Positions 44,145-50,825 are shown, counted from the stretch's first letter. The stretch is 64,000 nucleotides of DNA from Neisseria zoodegmatis (GCF_900187305.1 NZ_LT906434.1:1798001-1862000); one strand, 5' to 3'. Numbers and translations: made by a program. The notes: a model not told the origin generated them from the sequence alone.

Positions 44145-45245
44145 TTATGCTTTACCGCGTAGAGCCTGATACTTTTCCACCGGATCGAAATACAGTTCAG
44201 TCATATAGGTACGGTGGAAAAAGCACACTACGTCAATTGTGGTACGCACGGTGTTGAGTATGTATTCATAAGGCATGGATTTTCCCGCAGGAGATTCCAT
44301 TGCCAGTTGTGCGATGCGGTAATGTACGCTCCGGGCATCATTGGCGTGGACAGAAGTCAATCCGCCCGGATGTCCGGTATTAAGTGCCGACAGATAATCC
44401 CATGCTTCATCGCCGCGAAGTTCGGTCAGCAGGATACGGTCGGGTTTGAGCCGCATGCAGGCGGCGATGATTTGTTTGGCCGTAATATGCTCTTTGTAGA
44501 ACAAGTGCGCATGGTTGGGATGATTGGGTGTATTCAGTTCGTGCGTGTCTTCAATTGTGATGAGACGGGTGTTGTTCGGAATCATGTCCACTAGGGCTTT
44601 GGTAAATGTGGTTTTGCCCGAACCCGTGCCGCCGACCATGCAGATGTTGAGTTTCTGTTCAATCGCAATTTTGAAAAACGTTGCCAAATCGCGGTTGGCT
44701 TTGGCTTCCAGCATTTGATACTGCCAAGATGCCAGCGGTACGTCATGCGGCAGTTTCATTTTGTCGCACACATCTCTGAACCGCGAACCGTCTATTTCAA
44801 TACCGTTATCCGTACTGTTGGCATTTCCGTAGCGCGAATAATCGGTAAAGCCTTGCAGTCTTCCGCTATCGATGTAGCCGTCTAAAGAAAAACGGCTGGT
44901 AGAGGGTTTTCTGATGGCAAAAACAGCAGTACGATCTTCACAACTGGGTGGCAACATGATATGCCCGCGCTCACCGTGGGGTAAAGTTACCGAATGGATG
45001 GGGTTTGCAGTAGAAATATGCTTGCCATTCAAATTGCATAGCACATTGGCCAACTTGTTGAGCCTGTCCAAGGATAATTCGGGAGCATCCAAACGCTCGA
45101 CACCGAAACTGCCCTCTACAAACATTTCAAATGGGCGGTTTATCATAACTTCGGTCAACCCTTCTCGAGCAAGCTGTTTGCTAATACCGAGGTTATCCAA
45201 AAAATTCAGGGCTGAAGCATCTGCCTTGATAGTGTTATTGTTCAT
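44145..45245 (-). CDS. virB11: VirB11 ATPase
   Basis: Hexameric traffic ATPase at the inner face of the channel, 366 residues. Walker A is GGTGSGKTT (205-213), followed by the Asp box LITIEDTHEL, Walker B ILLTELRGDEAWDYL and the His box TSVHANDA. ATG 45245 has GGAAC upstream. Last gene of the virB7-virB11 run, with a repeat-bearing gap before it. Confidence 0.95.
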   Translation of the reverse strand: MNNNTIKADASALNFLDNLGISKQLAREGLTEVMINRPFEMFVEGSFGVERLDAPELSLDRLNKLANVLCNLNGKHISTANPIHSVTLPHGERGHIMLPPSCEDRTAVFAIRKPSTSRFSLDGYIDSGRLQGFTDYSRYGNANSTDNGIEIDGSRFRDVCDKMKLPHDVPLASWQYQMLEAKANRDLATFFKIAIEQKLNICMVGGTGSGKTTFTKALVDMIPNNTRLITIEDTHELNTPNHPNHAHLFYKEHITAKQIIAACMRLKPDRILLTELRGDEAWDYLSALNTGHPGGLTSVHANDARSVHYRIAQLAMESPAGKSMPYEYILNTVRTTIDVVCFFHRTYMTELYFDPVEKYQALRGKA

Positions 45246-45273
45246 TTTCGTTCCAGTAAAATATCGTGCAAAC

Positions 45274-45361
45274 TGAGCCACTCTCCGTTTATCTGGCTCA
45301 TTTTTAGACCACAACTGTGGCTCAGTTTTGGAATGGAATTGACACCTATTTTCTAGGCTCA
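45274..45361. repeat. TGAGCC repeats upstream of virB11
   Basis: The hexamer GGCTCA occurs at 45295-45300, 45319-45324 and 45356-45361, and in opposite orientation at 45274-45279. The last two sit in imperfect copies of CTCAGT...GGAATT. They may bind a regulator between virB10 and virB11. Confidence 0.4.
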
Positions 45362-45390
45362 GTCTATGGAATTAACAGTGCCCATAAAAA

Positions 45391-45417
45391 AGCAGTCTGA
45401 AAACACTTCAGACTGCC
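45391..45417. terminator. Hairpin after virB10
   Basis: GCAGTCTGAA (45392-45401) and TTCAGACTGC (45407-45416) with A/T tracts at the flanks. Confidence 0.5.
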
Positions 45418-45441
45418 TAAATCAGCTTGTTGCAAAACAAG

Positions 45442-46743
45442 TTAATCTGTGGGCAATATCGACGTTTCCAAAGGATTAACACGCTCATATACCCTGCTGA
45501 AATCAACATCACGGGCAACAATGATGTTAATTCGGCTACCTTGGTTTACATAGCCTGTCGGCGGGATATTAATACTGTTTTTCAAGGCTTCTGTCGCCAT
45601 GTCCTGTGCGGATTCCGACGTAGTATCAAAATTGAAAGTCTGACCTTCGCCATGACTATTTCGGCGGTTGGCGGCATAATCGCCCAAGTCGCCAATCAGA
45701 CTAATCATGACTGCACCGCCGAAACGTTGCCAAAAATGATTATTGACCCGTGCACCGATGCCGGCTTGGCCAAGCTGTCCCGCAGCAGGGCTGGCCAAAG
45801 AAACTCTTACGCCGTACGGTGTTTCCGCCTCATTCCAAAGAGCAAAAACCCGCGCTTGGCCTTGAAGCAGCGCAGCAGTCTGCTCACCCGTAATTTTGGT
45901 TCCGCGTTCCAGTAACAGCACTTTGCCGTTGGCAGAGTAAACATCTTTATCTACGATACAACGTGTAAAGCCGGGTTGGGTGGTAACGATTTTAGTCTGC
46001 ATGGTGCAGGAAATATTCGTACCTTTGGCCAACAGGTAGTCGCCAGACGGGCTTCGTGATGCTTGTACAGATGCGGTTGACGTGGGATTTAACTTGTCCG
46101 CAAAACTGCCTTTTTGCAGCGTATCTCCATCTGAACGCAAACCCGACAACTCCGAGTTATCCAAGCCGCTGATAACAGGTTCTGTGAATGCACTGCCCGA
46201 AGCCGCACCCGCTGCCGCTTGTGTTGCCCCTCCGTCTGTCGCTACCAAAACATCGCCAGTTAATTTACGGTCTTTAGGTGGCGGTTCGGTAGGAGGAGAA
46301 GCAACAGGCTCAGATACGGCTTCCACCGTTGCAACGGTCGAAGCTGCCGATGCAGGCTGTGTCGTTGTGATACCTTCAGGAGCAGATGCCGCAGAAACTT
46401 CCTGCTGTTGTTGCAGACGTACTTGGTCGGCAGTAAAATCATATTGGCTATCGCTTGAAATTTCAGGTTTTTCTTGCGGTTCTTCTTCAACAGCAGGCTC
46501 ACGGTTCAGCCATACCATGAGCCCCGCAATTGCCAAACCCGAGCCAAGTAGTGCAACACCCAGTAAAACCAACTGTTGCGGGCTTTTAGATACACCTCCG
46601 GACGATTGGACATCGGGTACGCCGCCTTCCAATTCAGGGTTATCTACCTTGTCGTACATTGTTGTACTGTTGGCCACCTGTTCTTCTACTGAATTACCGT
46701 CATCTTGGTTTTTACGACGACGGAAACGGTCAAAAAAACCCAT
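45442..46743 (-). CDS. virB10: VirB10/TrbI channel protein
   Basis: Spans both membranes and forms the core complex with VirB7 and VirB9. The 433-residue protein has a cytoplasmic N-terminus, one membrane helix (about residues 57-76), a Pro/Ser/Thr-rich periplasmic linker, and the C-terminal TrbI domain with GTNISCTMQTKI, GTKITGEQ and TPYGVRVSLASPAAGQLG. AAAGGAC precedes the ATG. Confidence 0.93.
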   Translation of the reverse strand: MGFFDRFRRRKNQDDGNSVEEQVANSTTMYDKVDNPELEGGVPDVQSSGGVSKSPQQLVLLGVALLGSGLAIAGLMVWLNREPAVEEEPQEKPEISSDSQYDFTADQVRLQQQQEVSAASAPEGITTTQPASAASTVATVEAVSEPVASPPTEPPPKDRKLTGDVLVATDGGATQAAAGAASGSAFTEPVISGLDNSELSGLRSDGDTLQKGSFADKLNPTSTASVQASRSPSGDYLLAKGTNISCTMQTKIVTTQPGFTRCIVDKDVYSANGKVLLLERGTKITGEQTAALLQGQARVFALWNEAETPYGVRVSLASPAAGQLGQAGIGARVNNHFWQRFGGAVMISLIGDLGDYAANRRNSHGEGQTFNFDTTSESAQDMATEALKNSINIPPTGYVNQGSRINIIVARDVDFSRVYERVNPLETSILPTD

Positions 46744-46757
46744 ATTTTCTGTCCTTT

Positions 46758-47612
46758 CTATTTCAATAGGCGCACACTTGCGCCGTCATCTGTGCCTGTT
46801 CGGTTAAATGTACCCGTACCATCATGACTACGGTTTTCGATTCCTAAGACGGACTTACCCGAACGCAGCACAAATTTTGCAGCAGTTTCATGAACGATAA
46901 CGGTGTCTTTTTCCACATGGAAATCCGCTAAACTTTCCGTTCCATCGTTGTTGATGCGGTAAATCACAGGCAAAACGCGGCCGTTATCAAAACGGAAATA
47001 GGTAAAGCGGCCGTTATCCCATAATGCGGTCGGCGCAAGCGTTTTGTCGCCGCGTCCCCAGTAATTGACGTTTGATTTACCTGTCGGCCTCACACCGCCT
47101 GCCGCAGCCAATGCAACCATTGCGGTACGGCGTTTCCCTGCCTGAGCTTCCCTGATACGGCGGATGTCCTCTGGATAGCGGAAGCGAAGTACATAAGTTG
47201 GCGGTTGCTTGGCTGTGGCTATCTTCAAGTCAAACACATAAGTCCGCTTATCCGAAACCACAATCATGTTGGTAGCAGGCTTCGCTTCAGACGGTTTGAA
47301 CAGGATATTGTTGCCACGAACCGACATTTTCCAAGCCAATGCATCTCCCATGCCGAGAGCTGACGAACGGGAATCCAAATATTCGCCATCTTGAAGCTGC
47401 ACCAATGCCGCCCGTCCAACTTTGGCATACACGGTATAAACACGCTTTTCACTGTAATTTTCCGTACGTATACGCGGATCGGCGACAGCTTGGCTAGAAA
47501 ACAAAACTGCCCAAGCACTCAATGCAAAGGCGGTCATATAGCTGTTTTTATTTCGTTGTTTGTTTTCAGATGATCTGAACTTTCGTTTTACAAATGAGGA
47601 AAGAAACATCAT
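46758..47612 (-). CDS. virB9: VirB9/TrbG outer core protein
   Basis: A 284-residue periplasmic/outer-membrane core protein. Signal region about residues 20-44 (AVLFSSQAVADPRI). The family pattern is seen in VYTVYAKVGRAALVQLQDGE, NNILFKPSEAKPATNMIVVSDKRTYVFDL and the C-terminal NGRFTYFRFDNGRVLPVIYRI. The ATG overlaps the virB8 stop as ATGA. Confidence 0.93.
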   Translation of the reverse strand: MMFLSSFVKRKFRSSENKQRNKNSYMTAFALSAWAVLFSSQAVADPRIRTENYSEKRVYTVYAKVGRAALVQLQDGEYLDSRSSALGMGDALAWKMSVRGNNILFKPSEAKPATNMIVVSDKRTYVFDLKIATAKQPPTYVLRFRYPEDIRRIREAQAGKRRTAMVALAAAGGVRPTGKSNVNYWGRGDKTLAPTALWDNGRFTYFRFDNGRVLPVIYRINNDGTESLADFHVEKDTVIVHETAAKFVLRSGKSVLGIENRSHDGTGTFNRTGTDDGASVRLLK

Positions 47613-48313
47613 TGTGCAGCCTCCTTATCGGTGCGCCAGCTTGTTACCGTAAAACCGAGCGGATTAATCAGCCGTGCCTCATCAGACATGGACGCATCAC
47701 GGTATTCATAACTGATGGTAGCTACATAGCGTTGCGGCGGTATCACGTTTTTGTCCGCAGTAAGCGGTATCATGGTTTTTTCGTAGCGTACCTGCGCAGT
47801 TTTACCGATAAAACTGATAGACAAAATTTTGACATTGATACGGAATTTGTCGGTCAACATCCTATGAGGAGCATTCGGGCTGTCTTTATAAAGCCGTACC
47901 AATTCAGATTGTAGCGAGCTATCCGACATCAGGTTTGTCGCATCAAACATATCCTGAACCGCATACCAATCATAGCCCTCACGGCTCTTCACATAGAAGG
48001 ATAAGTTTGCTTTATCTATCACTTCTCCATAACTTTGCTGTTGGTTCTTCAGCGTGGTAACAATATCGGTTGCCCCTGTGTTGTTATCCACCCGCACTAA
48101 AAACGGTACAACGGTTTTAAGCGGTGTCAAACCGGCTACCGCACCGACTGCCAACCCTGTTATCAGAAGAGAGGCGGCGGTAATGCGCCATGCGGTTTTA
48201 GCGGTTTTGCGGACACGATCTATCTCTGCCGTCTCAAAAGCACGGGCAGCTTCAATGAACTTAAGCGGCGGCATCGGCTTATGGCGTTCGGCCTGTTGTG
48301 TGTTCTTGGTCAT
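47609..48313 (-). CDS. virB8: VirB8 inner-membrane assembly protein
   Basis: A 234-residue bitopic protein with one membrane helix (about residues 47-66) and a periplasmic domain. Conserved features are AWRITAASLLITGLAVG, YDWYAVQDMFD and TSWRTDKEAAQ at the end. It overlaps virB9 by 4 bases. Confidence 0.93.
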   Translation of the reverse strand: MTKNTQQAERHKPMPPLKFIEAARAFETAEIDRVRKTAKTAWRITAASLLITGLAVGAVAGLTPLKTVVPFLVRVDNNTGATDIVTTLKNQQQSYGEVIDKANLSFYVKSREGYDWYAVQDMFDATNLMSDSSLQSELVRLYKDSPNAPHRMLTDKFRINVKILSISFIGKTAQVRYEKTMIPLTADKNVIPPQRYVATISYEYRDASMSDEARLINPLGFTVTSWRTDKEAAQ

Positions 48314-48423
48314 CGAAATTCCTTAATGGTTGAAACCCCGCCGTTCACGGCGGTAGTGTTGGGTCTGTCTGCGAGAGGCGTAACCTCTTTCCAAAGAAGG
48401 ACAACACATAGAGCGATGTACTT

Positions 48424-48594
48424 TTATAGTATCGCCCTGTGTGTTGAAACATGATGTAGGGTCTTGTGTGTTGAATCGGCTATCTGTTTGGCATTAATCG
48501 GGAACGGTTTACCGTAGGGTTTAGGTGCACGGTGGGCGCAAGCGGACAATAAAAAAGCTGCCGTCAACGCAGCGGTACAGGTTTTGAAAAACAT
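48424..48594 (-). CDS. virB7: VirB7-like lipoprotein
   Basis: A 56-residue lipoprotein: signal MFFKTCTAALTAAFLLSAC with lipobox LSAC (Cys19) and a short proline-rich mature part. Size, lipobox and position just before virB8 identify the VirB7 role of anchoring VirB9. ATG 48594 has AAAGGC upstream; the longer frame is an artefact. An intrinsic terminator ends 32 bases before the start, so its expression needs read-through or a hidden promoter. Confidence 0.78.
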   Translation of the reverse strand: MFFKTCTAALTAAFLLSACAHRAPKPYGKPFPINAKQIADSTHKTLHHVSTHRAIL

Positions 48595-48625
48595 AAGTTT
48601 GCCTTTCGTGATGAAGTAAAGGTAG

Positions 48626-48662
48626 AAATAAAAACAGCCGGATCGTTTAAACGTTCCGGCTG
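48626..48662 (-). terminator. Intrinsic terminator or attenuator before virB7
   Basis: CAGCCGGA (48635-48642) and TCCGGCTG (48655-48662) enclose the palindrome CGTTTAAACG. On the reverse strand TTTTTATTT follows. It points at virB7, 32 bases away. Confidence 0.75.
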
Positions 48663-48758
48663 TCGGAGAATATTGAAAACTTACACCTGACTTGTAAGGA
48701 GTGGAGGCTTTCCTCCAGATAACAGAAAACCCGCAAATCGCTTTACGGGTTTCTCGGG

Positions 48759-48764
48759 TATAAT
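48759..48764 (+). promoter_or_regulatory. -10 box of unit 1
   Basis: TATAAT, perfect consensus, after a 7-bp hairpin (48727-48752). No convincing -35 box at the right distance. Confidence 0.5.
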
Positions 48765-48770
48765 TGCGTC

Positions 48771-48811
48771 GGGGCTGGTAGCAACAAAGCCCCATGACCG
48801 TGGGGCTTTGT
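48771..48811 (+). promoter_or_regulatory. Unit 1 leader switch hairpins
   Basis: AGCCCC (48788-48793) can pair either with upstream GGGGCT (48771-48776) or, within ACAAAGCCCC/GGGGCTTTGT (48784-48793 with 48802-48811), with the downstream arm. The two structures exclude each other; the second is a 10-bp stem with 8-base loop. Confidence 0.65.
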
Positions 48812-48813
48812 GC

Positions 48814-48842
48814 TGAAACCGCCCTAGTAAAGGATGGTTTCA
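48814..48842 (+). promoter_or_regulatory. Unit 1 hairpin covering the ribosome site
   Basis: TGAAACC (48814-48820) pairs with GGTTTCA (48836-48842), and CCT with AGG inside it. The AAAGGA ribosome site (48829-48834) is in the stem and loop, so translation should be poor until it opens. Confidence 0.65.
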
Positions 48843-48845
48843 AGT

Positions 48846-48938
48846 ATGAAACGTACCACTCGCTCTGGTCGTTCATGGCTGAGACTACGGACAGTCGTTA
48901 AGATTATCTTAACCCTGTTCCTGCTCTTAGTCAACTAA
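48846..48938 (+). CDS. 30-residue toxin-like membrane peptide, unit 1
   Basis: ATG 48846 to TAA 48938. The N-terminal half is strongly basic (MKRTTRSGRSWLRLR) and the C-terminal half is a short hydrophobic helix (VVKIILTLFLLLVN). AAAGGA lies 11 bases before the ATG. Size and charge pattern match type I toxins of the AapA, Ibs and Ldr kind, which act on the inner membrane. It has a near-copy 285 bases downstream. No homologue was searched; it could also be a regulatory leader peptide. Confidence 0.65.
   Translation: MKRTTRSGRSWLRLRTVVKIILTLFLLLVN
48906..48934 (-). promoter_or_regulatory. Antisense promoter inside peptide gene 1
   Basis: On the reverse strand TTGACT (48934-48929), 17-base spacer, TAAGAT (48911-48906). 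The transcript would start near 48899 and run against the peptide start, ribosome site and leader, and then toward virB7. Confidence 0.65.
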
Positions 48939-48965
48939 GAACGGCAAACAAAAAACCTTGCGTTT

Positions 48966-48999
48966 CCGCCTGCTCTGTTAAGAGTGGGCGGTTTTCTTT
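48966..48999 (+). terminator. Unit 1 terminator
   Basis: CCGCC-tg-CTCT / AGAG-tg-GGCGG (48966-48991) followed by TTTTCTTT. An outer pair CCTTGCG (48956-48962) and CGCAAGG (49001-49007) extends the stem. Confidence 0.75.
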
Positions 49000-49043
49000 C
49001 CGCAAGGCAATAAAAAACTCGCAAATCGCTTTACGGGTTTCGG

Positions 49044-49049
49044 TATAAT
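49044..49049 (+). promoter_or_regulatory. -10 box of unit 2
   Basis: TATAAT, same place as in unit 1, after the hairpin 49015-49040 which keeps pairing through a G-U pair. Confidence 0.5.
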
Positions 49050-49053
49050 GTTC

Positions 49054-49099
49054 GTGGGGCTAGGTAGTAAAACAGCCCCACGGCAATGGGGCTGTTTTA
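49054..49099 (+). promoter_or_regulatory. Unit 2 leader switch hairpins
   Basis: GTGGGGCT (49054-49061) can pair with AGCCCCAC (49074-49081). Alternatively TAAAACAGCCCC (49068-49079) pairs with GGGGCTGTTTTA (49088-49099), a 12-bp stem followed by a T-rich tail. The two share AGCCCC, so only one can form. The second looks like an intrinsic terminator in either direction. Confidence 0.68.
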
Positions 49100-49184
49100 T
49101 TTGAACCTCCCTAGAAAGGAGAGTTTCAACATGAAACAAACCACGCTAGACGGTCGTTCATGGCTGAGACTGAGAACAGTCGTT
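49065..49184 (-). ncRNA. Candidate antisense antitoxin RNA 2
   Basis: Predicted transcript of about 120 nt from the antisense promoter to the GGGGCTGTTTTA hairpin, which on this strand also resembles an intrinsic terminator. It would be complementary to the ribosome site, start codon and leader of peptide 2. Confidence 0.45.
49101..49129 (+). promoter_or_regulatory. Unit 2 hairpin covering the ribosome site
   Basis: TTGAA (49101-49105) pairs with TTCAA (49125-49129), and CTCC (49107-49110) pairs directly with GGAG (49118-49121), the ribosome site. Confidence 0.68.
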
Positions 49185-49223
49185 AAGATTATCTTAGCCC
49201 TGTTCCTGCTCTTAGTCAACTAA
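49131..49223 (+). CDS. 30-residue toxin-like membrane peptide, unit 2
   Basis: ATG 49131 to TAA 49223. Same design as unit 1, differing at six positions: MKQTTLDGRSWLRLR then VVKIILALFLLLVN. AAAGGAG is 9 bases before the ATG and is held in a hairpin. The conserved part is the SWLRLRTVVKIIL core and the hydrophobic end, while the N-terminal charge varies. Most nucleotide differences in the leader keep pairing, which argues for selection on an RNA-regulated peptide. Confidence 0.65.
   Translation: MKQTTLDGRSWLRLRTVVKIILALFLLLVN
49191..49219 (-). promoter_or_regulatory. Antisense promoter inside peptide gene 2
   Basis: TTGACT (49219-49214), 17-base spacer, TAAGAT (49196-49191) on the reverse strand, as in unit 1. 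Confidence 0.65.
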
Positions 49224-49250
49224 GAACGGCAAACAAAAAACCTTGCGTTT

Positions 49251-49285
49251 CCGCCTGCTCTGTTAAGAGTGGGCAGTTTTCTTTC
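49251..49285 (+). terminator. Unit 2 terminator
   Basis: CCGCC-tg-CTCT / AGAG-tg-GGCAG (49251-49276) with one mismatch, followed by TTTTCTTT. The outer CGCAAGG arm of unit 1 is missing here. Confidence 0.65.
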
Positions 49286-49350
49286 CTTCAGAAAAGTTAA
49301 ATACAACAAATGTCGTCTGAAACATCTTATTTTCAGACGGCATCAGATTA

Positions 49351-50223
49351 TCAGGAATGCAAACCCGATAACTCAGCCAATTTCATTTCAAAACACCTGC
49401 GGCGGCAGGCTTCGCTTTCCGTCCACGCCTGCCAGCGCAATTCGTCGTCGGATAGTGGCGCGGCCTGTTTCAGATAAACGGCTAAATCAACCGCAGAACC
49501 TAGATCTGATGCAAACGGAAAAGCAATTTCTTCTTGGTGCGACAAAACCGCAGTTAGAGTGTAACGTGCCATTTTACTGAAAAAGCCTTCTACATAACCA
49601 AACCCGTTACCGCCATCATAAAGTGCGGTATGCACCGCCATCAGACGTGTTGCGTGCGTAAGAACATAAAATGCTTCTTCGGGATTGTTCTTTGCCAACT
49701 CCCTTACTTCATCAAACCATGCCTGCCCAATCATATAGGCATCCTGCCAATAAATACCGTTTTCGTCTGTCGGCGGATGCCAGTTGATGAACCTGCCCTG
49801 CACATCGCGGCGGGTAAAAGATAAATCGTCCCTGTTCCGTATGCGGCGTTTGATTTTGGCGGGAAGCTGTTTCTTTTCAGACAGCCTTTGTGCTTCGGCT
49901 AGCTTTTTCTCGCACTCGATGAAATAGCGGCGGGCGGCTCTGCCCTGCTCGTTGCGCTCGACCATCGCCAGTTCTTTCGCCATGTCCAAAGTGATGTGGT
50001 ATTCAGTGCTTTTTCTGCCACCTTGGGGTTTTACTGAATTTTCAGTAAAACTGATAAAATCTTGATTCTCCTGAAATCCGTACTCTTCAATTCGCTTTTT
50101 AATCCAGTCATTAAAACGGCTGGACACTTGCAAAAACTCATGCAGTTTTCGCGCATCGCAAAGTAAAGCTTCGGAACGGGAGATTTTGCCGCTGAATACG
50201 GGAATGAGGTTTTGATTGTTCAT
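49351..50223 (-). CDS. AntA/AntB-type phage antirepressor
   Basis: A 290-residue protein. The N-terminal 110 residues match the AntA/AntB domain: LLCDARKLHEFLQVSSRFNDWIKKRIEEYGF, then KSTEYHITLDMAKELAMVERNEQGRAARRYFIECEK. The C-terminal domain is unknown and helical. Antirepressors bind and inactivate phage repressors. Here it sits between virB6 and virB7, preceded by a C4-like RNA and a long leader. The ICE repressor at 30.2 kb cannot self-cleave, so it is the natural partner. Confidence 0.82.
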   Translation of the reverse strand: MNNQNLIPVFSGKISRSEALLCDARKLHEFLQVSSRFNDWIKKRIEEYGFQENQDFISFTENSVKPQGGRKSTEYHITLDMAKELAMVERNEQGRAARRYFIECEKKLAEAQRLSEKKQLPAKIKRRIRNRDDLSFTRRDVQGRFINWHPPTDENGIYWQDAYMIGQAWFDEVRELAKNNPEEAFYVLTHATRLMAVHTALYDGGNGFGYVEGFFSKMARYTLTAVLSHQEEIAFPFASDLGSAVDLAVYLKQAAPLSDDELRWQAWTESEACRRRCFEMKLAELSGLHS

Positions 50224-50230
50224 TGCTGAA

Positions 50231-50303
50231 CTCCTTACGTTTTAGTTTTGAGTTACCCACTTAAGTAGGTGGGCGGGCTTCAACTACCGACGTAAGACGG
50301 CGG
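50231..50303 (-). promoter_or_regulatory. Antirepressor leader with RNA target
   Basis: The ribosome-site region reads ACGTAAGGAG (50240-50231). Upstream, the leader has CCGTCTTACGT (within 50300-50290), whose CTTACGT can pair with the ribosome-site ACGTAAG or with the same ACGTAAG in the C4-like RNA. A CCCAC/GTGGG hairpin lies near 50257-50274. Confidence 0.55.
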
Positions 50304-50399
50304 AACTTATTCCCCTTGCGGGTATTGTATTAGGCTCTCTCGACCCGCCATTGCAAGAATGGCCGCGCCGCTTTCAGCCTGAAAGACGGGCATAAAAAA

Positions 50400-50469
50400 G
50401 CCGCAACTAACGGGTGCGAATGAACCGCTTACGTTTTTAGTAGTACAGTCATCGTGCCTGTTTTGCGGC
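50400..50469 (-). ncRNA. C4-like antisense RNA
   Basis: A 70-nt segment closed by GCCGCAA (reverse strand, 50469-50463) and TTGCGGC (50406-50400), followed by a T run (50399-50392). It contains ACGTAAGCGG (50434-50425), complementary with one bulge to CCGTCTTACGT in the leader below. Phage P1/P7 C4 RNA has this place and function: upstream of the antirepressor in the same transcript, repressing it. The family match is from memory of its form, not a search. Confidence 0.6.
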
Positions 50470-50487
50470 AGTTTGTCAATCGATATG

Positions 50488-50775
50488 TTAATACAGTCGG
50501 TCAGACCTAGTATATCTAGTAAAAGACACATTATTTCTAAATAGCTTTTTACACAGAATACCTATGAATATAGGTAAGGGAAACATTAGATAGAAACCTA
50601 ACTCTATATCATATTTTGCCGACATAAACATAATTAAAAATGGAGAGGTGGCAAGTAGAAAAATTAAAAAAGCAGGTGTGCCATATGAAACCTTTGCTTG
50701 ACAACCTGTGCACACCTTTGCACGGTATGGCACGGGAGTATGGCAATACTCACACAAAATAGTCTTACTCTCCAT
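50488..50775 (-). CDS. Zinc-ribbon membrane protein, 95 residues
   Basis: Starts MESKTILCEYCHTPVPYRAKVCTGC: a C-x2-C...C-x2-C zinc ribbon (residues 8-25), then two membrane helices (about 35-52 and 58-79) and a basic tail. It lies directly after virB6 and is AT-rich like it. Function unknown. Confidence 0.65.
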   Translation of the reverse strand: MESKTILCEYCHTPVPYRAKVCTGCQAKVSYGTPAFLIFLLATSPFLIMFMSAKYDIELGFYLMFPLPIFIGILCKKLFRNNVSFTRYTRSDRLY

Positions 50776-50825
50776 CGTTTTGTCCTCTCTCTTAAAGGCC
50801 ACAAATATAATTTATAATTCAAAGC

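Larger units (their letters stand above)
48760..48899 (-). ncRNA. Candidate antisense antitoxin RNA 1
   Basis: Predicted from the antisense promoter only. It would cover the first 18 codons, the ribosome site and the leader hairpins of unit 1. The 3' end is a guess; hairpins at 48802-48784 or 48752-48727 on this strand could stop it, or it may continue into virB7. Confidence 0.4.
48727..49286 (+). repeat. Tandem duplication of a type I toxin-like unit
   Basis: Two units, about 48727-49007 and 49015-49286, with peptide starts 285 bases apart. Each has, in order, an AAAC-CG/CGGGTTT hairpin, TATAAT, two leader hairpins, a hairpin over the ribosome site, a 30-codon frame, and a terminator. The peptide 3' halves and 3' regions are nearly identical, while the leaders differ but keep base pairing. 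The units run opposite to the virB genes. Confidence 0.8.

Noticed and set aside
48424..48876. A 150-codon leftward frame containing virB7
   Set aside because: Only the last 56 codons (from ATG 48594) have a ribosome site and lipoprotein signal; the upstream part runs through a terminator and the peptide unit.
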